Of a DNA stretch of 52,500 nt, positions 22,801 to 34,200 are shown in pieces. The notes under the pieces were generated by a model. The model was given only the letters and a program-made list of their open reading frames with translations, was not told the origin of the DNA and ran no database searches. The translations under genes were made by a program, and so were the position numbers. Position 1 is the first letter of the stretch, and each line of letters opens with the position of its first letter. Origin of the DNA: Paratrimastix pyriformis (taxonomy: Eukaryota > Preaxostyla > Paratrimastigidae); contig JAPMOS010000007.1 of the NCBI GenBank assembly GCA_027972325.1, forward strand, positions 1 to 52,500. Reading direction: 5' to 3'.

Positions 22801-25800
22801 AGCAGGGCCACCAGCTGCTCGAGGGAGCGCTCCATGAAGAGGCACACCATTGAGCCGTGGCCCACCCCCAGCCGCACCAGCCGAGCGGCCAGGCGGCCTG
22901 CTTGGCGGTCCAGCTGGGCATAACTGAGCCGAGTCGCCCCGAACTCGAGGGCCGCCAGGTCGGGATGACGCCGGGCCTGCTCGCGGAAGAGCTCCCCCAG
23001 GGTGGCCTCGCGCGGGTAGGGCCGCACAGTCCGGTTCCAGCGGCTCAGCCGGGCCAGCTCGGCGGCGGGCGCCATGGCCAGGCCGCCCAGCGGGCGCAGA
23101 GGAGCCATGGGCGGGTCGGCGGCCAGCGAGGCCAGCAGGGCCTCCATATGGCCCGCCAGCAGGCCCACCGCCTCGGGGCTGACCAGGTCCCCCCGGGTCG
23201 TGTAGGAGATCTCCAGCTCCCGGCCAGGCTGGGCGGCGACGGTCAACGCGTACTGTGCAGCACGGGTGGGTGTGAGTGGGTGTGGGTGTGGGTGGGCGCG
23301 TGTTAGAAACTAGGCGGCAGCGGGCAAGTCCCGGGGCAGACCTCGGTCGGGTCGAAGCCGGCCATGCGACGGATCGGGAGGTGCCGCGCCTGCTGTGGGC
23401 TCTGCTGAAGGGAATGGAGGGATGAGAGAGGAGGGGCCACGAGCCGCCAGACCTGAGACGGGCCCGCGGAAGCCGGAACAGGTGCGAGGGCGTCGGGGTA
23501 GTTTTCGAAGACGAAGAGCGTATCAAAGAGGCTCGCCGTCTGGGCGCCCGCGGCCTGGGCCCAGTCGGCCTGGATCTGGGCCAGCGAGACCGTCCCGTGC
23601 TCCTGGGCCTCCAGGCTGCGCTGCTGCACCTGAGCGAGCAGCTCGCGCACAGTGACCGGGGCGGGGGGGCTGGTCGGGGCCGAGGGGGCGGGCCCGCGGT
23701 CGGGCTCGACGCGCACCCGGAGCGGGACGGTCGTGATGAAGAGGCCCACCATGGCCTCGATGCCGCCCAGGGGCGCCTCGCGGCCCGAGAGGACCGACCC
23801 AAAGCAGACCTCCCCCCGGCGGGTGTACCGGGCCAGGGCCAGGGCCAGGGCCGCCTGGAGAAGGCTGCTCAGGGTCACCTGGCAGGCCTGGGCAAGGTCC
23901 TTCAGGGAGGCCGTGAGGGCGGGGGGGAGGCTCCGGTCCAGCCGGTAGTTGGGCCGCCGGACGGGCGAGGGGGCGGCCTTGATGAGGTTGGGGCCCATGA
24001 GGGCAGGCTCGTCGAAGCCGGCCAGGGCTTGGCGCCAGTAGGCGCGGGCGTGCTCGGCGGCGCTGTGGGCCTGGACCCAGTCGATGAAAGACCGGTACAG
24101 CGGCACGGGGGGCAGAAGGCTGGCAGTCTGGCGGCGGGCGCGAAGGGCGCCGTAGAGGGCGTCGAGGTCGGCCAGGACGGTGCTCAGCGACCATCCATCG
24201 ATGAGGATGTGGTGCATGGTCAGCAGGAGCCGCATCCCAGCAACGGGCGAGCGGGCAGGGGCAGGGTCGACAGGGGTGATGAGGGCAGCCCTGAAGAGGG
24301 GCGCCCTGTGGAGGTCGAAGCGGCGCCTGCGGTCGTCGGCCACGAGGGCCTCGACGGCGGCGTGCTCGTCCTCGCCCGCGGCCAGGCTCAGGGCCGCCAC
24401 CCGCCAGGGCAGCCCCACCCGGCCCGGCTCCATGACGTACTGCAGCGGGGCCCCGGCGTGCTCCCAGGCCAGGCCCGTCCGCAGGATGGGGTGCCGCTCC
24501 ATGACCGCCCGCCAGGCCCCCTCGAGGGCCTCCACGTCGACGGCCCCCTCGAGCTCCATCACCGACTGCACCAGGTAGGCGTCCGAGTCGGGCGCGTACA
24601 GGGCGTGGAAGAGCATGCCCTCCTGCATGGGGCTCAGCGGGTAGGCGTCCTCCACGCCCGGGCCCAGCCGGCCCAGCACCTCGTCCACCAGCGCCTGCTG
24701 CTGGGCCGCCGTCAGGCCCTCCCGGCCCCACTGGCGCTGCAGCAGCTCGAAGTCCGAGGGCGTGTACCCGTGCACCCCGGCCCGGGTGCAGTGCCCGATC
24801 AGGGCCCGCAGGCACTCCTCGTACCGCCGCGCCACGGCCTCCACCTCCCCCGCGGCCAGCACCGTGTCGTTGAAGGTCCACTGCATCTCCAGCACCCCGC
24901 CCCGGACGAGGGCCTCAACGTCGAGGAGCTGGGTGGCGTGGTTGGGCGCCCCGATTGCGGTGCCCGTCCCCTGGGCGGCCAAGCCCAGGTCGGTGAAGAG
25001 GGTCGGCTCCCCGCCGGTGCCCGGCCTCGGGTCGGCGCTGCCCAGTTGGCCCAGGTAATTGAAGGCCACCTCGGGGACGGGGCCGGACTCCACCAGGGCC
25101 TTCGGGACCGCGGACTGCCAGGCAAGGCGACCAAAGGGAGGGAGGTCATCGTCAGGAGATGGCACGCAGGACAGGAGCCCTCTGAGGGGGCCCCCATGCA
25201 GGCCTAGGGGCGACATGCAGACAGACCTTGAGCAGCCCATGACCAAGACCCCGGCCGGGCACGGCCCGCAGCTGCTCCTTGACGGCCTTCAGCACCCGCC
25301 CCATGCGCCCGTCGTCGTCTGCCGCAGGGTCGCCAGATGGCTCGTGTGGCTCCTCACGAAGGAGAACCGGGTAGGTGGTGGTGAACCAGCCTACCGTCTG
25401 CGAGAGATCGAAGGTCCCCGCGTGGAGCAGCTCCGAGAGACGGTCCACCTCGCGGCCGTGGCCCTCCAGCAGCAGGTACAGCGAGCTCGGGGCCCCCGGG
25501 GCCGGGGCCGTCCACTCGCCCACGGCCACCAGCAGGGCCGCCAGCAGGGCGTCGTTGATCTGCGTCCGGTAGGCGGCCGGCACCCGCTGCAGCAGGGCCG
25601 CGGTCTCGGGGGCACTGAAACGGACATCGACGTGTCGGTTGTGGGGCAACAGCAAAGACGGCCGCGGGTGTTCGAGGGCTGCGGGCAAGTGGGGCAGCCG
25701 TGTTCGGTGTTCAGTTGCCCAGCGGGCCACCTCGGCCCAGTGGGGCGCCTCGGCCGCCAGGGCCTCGGCCCGGCAGGCCCGCTCCAGGGCCGCCGCCCAG

Positions 25801-28800
25801 CCGGCAAAGGTGGTCCCCTTGGGGCCGGCGCCCGTCCAGGGCTCGGCCCGGTCTGCCCGCAGGGCCGCCTGGTAGGCCCGCTCCAGGTCGGGCACCAGGA
25901 TGCGCCACGAGACCCCGTCCACCACCAGGTGGTGCACCACCACCAGCACACGCTGCCGCCACCCCAGAGACGCCCCCGCCGCCGCCGTCCCCGCCGCCCC
26001 CGCCGCCCCCGAAGAGGCCTCCTCGCACGCCGCCTCCAGCAGCACCACCGCCACCAGCCGGCCCGCCCACGGGTCCAGCGACCGCTGCGCCGCCTCCGCG
26101 GCCGCCTCCGCCTCGGCCGGGCTGCGCACCGTCACCGCCCGCACAGCCGCCGCCGCCAGCTCGCCCGCCACCTCGGGCCCGCGCACCTCCTGCTGCACCT
26201 GCTGCCCCACCGCCGCCACCGCAGCCGCAACCGCCGCCCCGATGGCCCCTTCGCCGGCGGCGGAGGTGGTGCCGCCGGTGGCGTCGTTGGTGGTGGCGGC
26301 GGCGGCGGCGGCGGCGGGGAGGTGCCGATACCGGGCCCGGAGCATGTCGTGCCGCACCAGCAGCCGCCGCACCGCCTCCCGCAGCGGGCCCACCTCCACT
26401 CGCACCCCGTCCGCGCCGCCGCCGCCCTGCACGGCCACCATCACGGCCTGGTTGAAGTGGCCCGCCGCCTCGAAGCCCTCCTCGAAGAACCACCGCTGGA
26501 TGGGCGTCAGCGGCACCAGCCCCTCCACCACCCCCGGGCCGCCCGAGGCCGTCGCCACGCCACTTGAAGCGCCGCCAGCGCCGACGTCCGCCCGGGCCGC
26601 CTGGGCCAGCTGCTCCACCGTCGGGCCCCGGAAGATGTCCTTCACGGTCAGCTGCAGGCCCCGCTGGCGCGCCCGCGAGACCAGCTGGATGCTGACGATC
26701 GAGTCGCCCCCCAGCCGGAAGAAGCTCTCCCGCACCCCGACCCGCTCCACCGGCAGGTGCAGCACCTCGGCCATCACCTCGGCCAGGGTCCGCTCGGCGG
26801 CAGTCCGAGGGGCAACGTACCCGGAGCCAGCCTCGGATGGAGCTGGCAGGGCCTTCCGGTCCACCTTCCCGGTGGGGCCCAGCGGGACCGCCTCGATGGC
26901 CACCATCGCGCTGGGCACCATGTACGCGGGCAGGTCCTGGGCCATCGAGGCGCGCAGCCCCTCCAAAGGGGCGCCATCGCCAGCCGGGGGATTGGTGAGC
27001 ACCACGTAGGCCACCAGGCGCCGCTGGCCGGGCGTGTCCTCACGCACCATGGCCACGGCCTGCTGGACGCCCGCCCGCTGAGTCAGCGAGGCCTCGACCT
27101 CGCCCAGCTCGATGCGAAACCCGCGCAGCTTGACCTGGCCGTCCATCCGGCCCATGTACTCCAGTTGGCCGTCGTGGGCCCACCGGCACAGGTCCCCCGT
27201 CGCGTACATCCGTCGGGCGCGCCCCTTCTCTGGCAGCCCCCAGGCCTCGGCGATGAAGGGGTCAGGCAGGAAGCGCTCGGCGGTCAGCTCGGGCCGGTTG
27301 TGGTAGCCCCGGGCCACCCCATCGCCGCCCACCCACAGCTCCCCGGGCACCCCGATGGGGCAGGGCTGCCGGTGCCGGTCCAGCACGTAGCAGGTCGAGT
27401 TGGCAACCGGCCGCCCGATGGCCGGGGGTCCCCGCAAGACCGCCCCGGGTGCGCTGATTTCCCAGGCGCTACTGATGGTGCTGTTTTCGGTTGGGCCGTA
27501 CAGGTTCCTGCAGAACCGGGTGGGTGGCGGGGAGGCGGGGGAGCGGGGGAGCGAGGCGGATGTGAGTGCTGGCCGGCGGCGAGGCAGGAGGTCACAGAGC
27601 AAGGCCCGGGGGAGCGGATGCGGGGCAGGCAGACCAAACAGGGCAGGGCAGGCTGCAGATGCGGCCCGGGAAGCTCGGGTCGACGGCCTCGCCCCCGAAG
27701 GAGAGCCACCCGAGTGCGCCCAGCCCGGCCATGTCCTCGGCCGCGTAGGCCTGGGCCAGCTGGGTGGGCAGCAGGATGTGGCTGATGCGGCTCTGCCTCA
27801 GCCAGGCGAAGAACAGCGCCGGGTTGAGGGAGCGCTCCCGACTGAGGCCGCACAGGGCGCCCCCGTTGAGCCAGGCGCCCCACAGCTCGAAGGTGGCCGC
27901 GTCGAAGGAGACCGTTGCGAACTGGGCCATCCGAGCCTGCTGGGGAGTCTCCTCGCCTGGGCGCTGCCGGGGCCGCAGGTCGACGTAGTTCGTGTCCCGG
28001 ATGAGGCGCACCACGCCCCGCTGCTCGATGAGAACGCCCTTGGGGGTGCCCGTCGAGCCGGACGTGTAGATGGCGCATGCCAGGCGGCTGCCCGGGTCCG
28101 CGGCCCACGGCTGCCCGGGCGCTCCGTCCTCCCGCTCCATCAGCTGCACCGCACTCGACATCGGATCGCCGGGCCCACCCGCGGCAGCGGCGGCCCCCTC
28201 GCCCTCGCCCTCCAGGCGCACCGAAACGACGAGGGCGTCCTCGGGTCGGTCGAGATGGCATCGCTGGGGAGCGGCCGCCTCCTCGGCCCGGACGAGCACC
28301 ACGTGGCCGCGGTAGTCCTGGAAACGCCCCCCCATGGCGAACTGGGTCACCAAGACGGGGGCCTTCGTGTCGTCCAGCATGAAACGCACACGAGCCTGCC
28401 CAGTGGGGAGCGAAGTGGGGCGGCCAGACGCGTGGAGTGCAAATGAGACGAATGAACGGGGGCGTGGGAATGGGAGGGTGGGGGGGGCGGCTGGAGGTTG
28501 CGGCACGGGATGAGCGGGAGCGACGAAGCGCAGGGAGGAAGGGGATGGCGGGGGGGACGAACCTCCGGGTATTCGGGGTCGATGGCCACGTAGGCGCCGC
28601 CGGCGAGGACCACGCCCAGCATGGCCACGAGGAGCATGGCCGACCGCTCCATGCAGACGCAAACCAGCGTGTCGGGGCGAACGCCCAGCGCGCGAAGCGA
28701 AACGGCGATGGCGCCGGCCTGGGCAAGCAGCTGCGCGTAGGTGAGGCAGATGGCCCGGGGAGCGGGCGAGGCCTCGGTTGGGGCGCCGGGGCCGGGCAGG

Positions 28801-30605
28801 AACTCGAGGGCGGCCCAGTGGGGGTGCAGCCGCACCTGCTCCAGGAAGAGCGCCCGCACCGAGGGGGCCGCCGTGTACGGGCGGGCGGTCCGATTGGGGC
28901 CCCGGACGACCGCGGACCGGGGGATGGGGCCGAGCAGAGGCAGCTCGGCCACGCGGGAAGAAGCCGCCTCGGCCGCGACGAGGGCCGTGACGAGGGTCTC
29001 GAAGCAGGCGGCCATCCCGGCGATGGTGGGCGGGTCGAAGAGGTCTGTGCTGTACTCCCAGGAAACCGTCCAGCGCGCGTCAGGGCCCAGCGAGGGGACG
29101 GCAGGGGCAGTCGAGGTGACCGTCAGGTCGAACTTGGCCTGGGGGACGGCGCACTGGTCCAGGAAGCTCGGGTCCTGGCGGAGCTGGGGCACCCGGGGCA
29201 TGTGGGTGGCGGCGCGCACCGCGTCGGCATCGAGGTGCGAGAATACCACCTGGAAGACCGGGTTGATGTTGAGGGCCCGCTCGACGTGGAGCTGCTCGAC
29301 GAGGGCCTCGAAGGGGACGTCCTGGTGGGCGTGGGCGCCCAGCATGGCCTCGCGGACCCGGCCCAGCAGCTGGCCCACGGTGGGCTGGTCCCCGAAGCGC
29401 GTCCGGATGGCCAGCGTGTTGACGAAGAACCCCACCAGGCCCTCGATCTCCTCGAAGCGCCGCCCCGCGATGGGCGTGCCCACCACCACGTCCTCCTGGC
29501 CCGTGTACCGGTGCAGCAGCGCCTGGAAGCAGGCCAGCACCGTCATGAAGAGGGTCGCCCCGTGGCGCTCCCCCAGCCGCCGCACCCGCTCCAGCAGGCC
29601 CGCCGGCATGGCCCGCACCTGGACCCCGCCCCGGTAGCTCATCTCCCGCGGCCGGGCGTGGTCCGTGGGCAGCTGCAGCACCTCGGGCGCACCCGCCAGC
29701 TCCCGCCGCCAGTACTCCAGCTGCTCAGCCAGCACCGGGCCCCGCAGCCAGCCCCGCTGCCACAGCGCGTAGTCCGCGTACTGCAGCGGCAGCGGCGCGA
29801 GGCCCGCCCGGGCCGCCAGGGTCGTGACGGCAGCCCCGGTCCCGGCCACGGCCACGGCCGCCTCGGACCCGGCCCCGGCCCCGACCCGGCCCGCGCAGGC
29901 GGCCCCGTAGAGCAGGCCCACCTCGCGCCACAGGACCCCCATCGACCAGCCGTCGCTGGCAATGTGGTGCATCGTCACCAGCAGCACGTGCTCCGGCTCC
30001 GGCTCCGGCTCCGGCTTCTGCTGCTCCTGCTCGGCAGCACCACCGGCCGCCCCCGCCGCCGCCGCGAGGCGCACCAGCCGCACCCGCAGCAGCGGGCCCG
30101 CGGCCAGGTCGAAGCCCGTCTCGGCCTCGGCCTGCGCCACCGCGGCCGCCTCGGCCTCGCTGTGGGGCCGGCCCCCCTCGACCAGCTCCACCCACCGGCC
30201 GCCCCACTGCCCCGCCGGGCACACCACCTGCGCCGGCTCCTCGCCGCTCCCGCTCCCGCTCCCGCTCCCGCTGCCGGGCGCCCCCTCGGCGAAGACCGTC
30301 CGTAGGGCCTCGTGCCGCTCCACCAGCGCCCCGAAGGCCGCCTCCAGGGCCCCCACCTCCAGCGGGCCCCGCAGCCGCACCCCCGCCGGGATGTTGTACA
30401 GCGCCCGGTTGGCCACCAGCCGGTCCAGGAACCACAGCCGCTGCTGGGCAAACGACAACGGCACCCGGCCCGGACGCGGCCCGCTCACCCCGATCCGCAC
30501 CACGGTCGGGGCATCAGCACCCCCAGCACCTGCAGCAGCAGCACCAACAGCAGTCGCAATCGCAGTCGTGGCCTCCGTGCTCGTGGCTGTGGTGATGATG
30601 GTGGT

Positions 30606-30641
<36 letters not shown>

Positions 30642-31174
30642 CTGGCGGAGGCCCTCGATGTGGGCCGCCAGGGCCTCCACGGTGGGGTGCTCGAAGACCG
30701 CCCGCACCGAGACCTCCACCCGCACTGGCGCCGCAGCCGCGAGACCAGCTGCGTGGCCAGCAGCGAGTGGCCCCCCAGCCCGAAGAAGCTCGCCCCGGCC
30801 CCGACGGCCCCCTCGGGCACCGCCAGCACGGCCCCGTACAGCGACGCGACCTCACGCTCGGCCGCGGTCCGCGGGGCGACGTGCTCCTCCTCCGCCGTCC
30901 CCGCCGCCCCGCTGCCGGCCCCCGGCACGGGCAGGGCCTTCCGGTCCACCTTCCCGGTGGGCCCCAGCGGGACCGCCTCGATGGCCACCATCGCGCTGGG
31001 CACCATGTAGGGCGGCAGGTCCTTCCCGAGGGCCGCCTTGAGGCCCCCCAGGGCCGCCTTCGGGTCCTCCGCCCTCAGCCGGTCCGCCAGCACCACGTAG
31101 GCCACCAGGCGCCGCTGGCCGGGCGTGTCCTCACGCACCATGGCCACGGCCTGCTGGACACCCGCCTGGCGGCA

Positions 31175-31208
<34 letters not shown>

Positions 31209-34200
31209 AACCCGCGCAGCTTGACCTGGCCGTCCATCCGGCCCAGGAATTCCAGCTGGCCGTCGGGCAGCCACCGGCACAGATCGCCCGTCGCGTACAT
31301 GTTCATCCGCGCCCCCTCCGGGGGCAGCCCCCAGGCCTCGGCGATGAAGGGGTCGGGCAGGAAGCGCTCGGCGGTCAGCTCGGGCCGGTTGTGGTAGCCC
31401 CGGGCCACCCCATCGCCGCCCACCCACAGCTCCCCGGGCACCCCCACGGGGCAGGGCTGCCGGTGCCGGTCCAGCACGTAGCAGGTCGAGTTGGCAACGG
31501 GCCGCCCGATGGGCACCACCTCCCGGCCGCCGAGGGCTCCCCGGCTCACCACCGCCACGGTGCTGACGACCGAGTTCTCGGTGGGGCCGTACAGGTTCCT
31601 GCACCCACCCAACGGAAATGTGAGGGGGGGTGGCCAACGCCCGTACTCTCCCCCCTCTGCCCTCCCTGCTCGACTCCGAGATCATCATCATCCTACGAGG
31701 GACGGACAGGCAAGTGGTGGTCGGCTGGGGGTCCGGGCCGCCCAGCAGCAGCGGCTCCAGCATGGCCGCGGGGAGCGCCTCCCCGCCCACGCCCAGCCAG
31801 CGCAGTTGGCGGAAGGCCGCGGCATCCTCGGCCAGCAGGGTGCGGGCCGCCTGGACGGGCAGGCTCAGCACCGTCAGGGCGCACGCCCGCATCCAGCCGA
31901 AGAAGAGCCGCCCGTTGAGGAATTCCTCCTGTGTGATCCCGTGCAGCGCTGCGCCAACACAGGGGTGAGCAGCGGCCAGACTGAGCCACCGGGAAGGCAG
32001 CAGCGGGGACCCCGGGGGGAGTGGGAGGTCGGAGGCAGCGGGTGGTGGCAGAGTGGACACGGGCAGGGCGGACCTGCGCCCTGGCAGAGGGCCGGCCAGA
32101 TCTGCTGGCCAGCCGCATCGAAGGAAACGCTCAGCGTCAAGCCGAAGTTGTCCTCGGGCCGGGCCGCGTGGAGCGGGTCCCGGACGAGGCGCGTCAGGCC
32201 CCGGTGCTCGACCAGGACGCCCTTGGGCGTGCCCGTCGAGCCGGAGGTGTAGATCATGTTCACCAGGCTGCGCCCTGTGGGCCGGCGCCACAATACGGGC
32301 GGCGCTTCCGGGACTGGGACCGGGGTCCCAACATCGGAGCCCTCGTGCAGCGTGCCGCCTGAGCCGACGGCCAGGACGCGCCCCCCGAACGGGACGGGCC
32401 CGTCCGAAGCCGGAGGGGCTGAGGCGGAGGGTTCGACCGAGGGGACGAGGCGCCGCGCCCCGGCCGCGTCCACCAGCACCACCTGCAGGCCGCTGTCATG
32501 CAACATGTAGGCCAGCCGGCCCGCGGGCAGCTCGGGATCGAGGGGCACGTACGCCCCGCCGGCCTTGAGGATGCCCAGCATGCCCACGATCAGGTCGGCC
32601 GAGCGTTCCATGCAGAGGCCGACGAGCACGTCCGCTTGAACGTCAAGCCCGCGCAGAGCGGCGGCCACACGGTCGGCGGCAGCGTCCAACTGGCCATAGG
32701 TGAGCCGCTCCGGGCCAAAGTGGAGCGCAAGGTGGGTCGGGTCCCGGGTGGCCCAGGCCTGGAAGAGCTCGTGGACGCAGGGGTCCGAGGGGGCGCGGGC
32801 GCGGGTGCGGTTCCACTCGAGGAGCACCTGGCGCCGCTCGTCCGCAGGCAGCAGCGGGATCCGATCGGCCGGCAGGGGATCGGACCCAGCCGCGGCGCAG
32901 CGGGCCAGCAGCTCCTCCATGTGGCGCCCCAGCCGGGCCACAGTGGGCGGCTCGAAGAGGTCCGTGCTGTACTCGAAGACGAGTCGCCACTGCCCGTCGG
33001 CCGCCAGCTGGGAGAGCAGGGTCAGGTCGAACTTGGCCACGCCAGCGTGGGTCTCGGCCGCGTGGGGCGTGGCCCAGGGCAGGGCGGACGAGGGCAGCAC
33101 GTCGAGGTCCTCGTGGCCGCAGGTGACCTGGAAGACCGGGTTGATGTTGAGGGCCCGCTCGACGTGGAGCTGCTCGACGAGGGCCTCGAAGGGGACGTCC
33201 TGGTGGGCGTGGGCGCCCAGCATGGCCTCGCGGACCCGGCCCAGCAGCTGGCCCACGGTGGGCTGGTCCCCGAAGCGCGTCCGGATGGCCAGCGTGTTGA
33301 CGAAGAACCCCACCAGGCCCTCGATCTCCTCGAAGCGCCGCCCCGCGATGGGCGTGCCCACCACCACGTCCTCCTGGCCCGTGTACCGGTGCAGCAGCGC
33401 CTGGAAGCAGGCCAGCACCGTCATGAAGAGGGTCGCCCCGTGGCGCTCCCCCCAGCCGCCGCACCCGCTCCAGCAGGCCCGCCGGCATGGCCCGCACCTG
33501 GACCCCGCCCCGGTAGCTCATCTCCCGCGGCCGGGCGTGGTCCGTGGGCAGCTGCAGCACCTCGGGCGCACCCGCCAGCTCCCGCCGCCAGTACTCCAGC
33601 TGCTCAGCCAGCACCGGGCCCCGCAGCCAGCCCCGCTGCCACAGCGCGTAGTCCGCGTACTGCAGCGGCAGCGGCGCGAGGCCCGCCCGGGCCGCCAGGG
33701 TCGTGACGGCAGCCCCGGTCCCGGCCACGGCCACGGCCGCCTCGGACCCGGCCCCGGCCCCGACCCGGCCCGCGCAGGCGGCCCCGTAGAGCAGGCCCAC
33801 CTCGCGCCACAGGACCCCCATCGACCAGCCGTCGCTGGCAATGTGGTGCATCGTCACCAGCAGCACGTGCTCCGGCTCCGGCTCCGGCTCCGGCTTCTGC
33901 TGCTCCTGCTCGGCAGCACCACCGGCCGCCCCGCCGCCGCCGCGAGGCGCACCAGCCGCACCCGCAGCGGGCCCGCGGCCAGGTCGAAGCCCGTCTCGGC
34001 CTCGGCCTGCGCCACCGCGGCCGCCTCGGCCTCGCTGTGGGGCCGGCCCCCCTCGACCAGCTCCACCCACCGGCCGCCCCACTGCCCCGCCGGGCACACC
34101 ACCTGCGCCGGCTCCTCGCCGCTCCCGCTCCCGCTCCCGCTCCCGCTGCCGGGCGCCCCCTCGGCGAAGACCGTCCGTAGGGCCTCGTGCCGCTCCACCA

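Noticed and set aside
24660-26520. E domains as extra condensation domains
   Set aside because: They follow LGGDS-type T domains, carry VGWFT and FNYLGQ motifs specific to epimerases, and are each followed by a DCL C domain.
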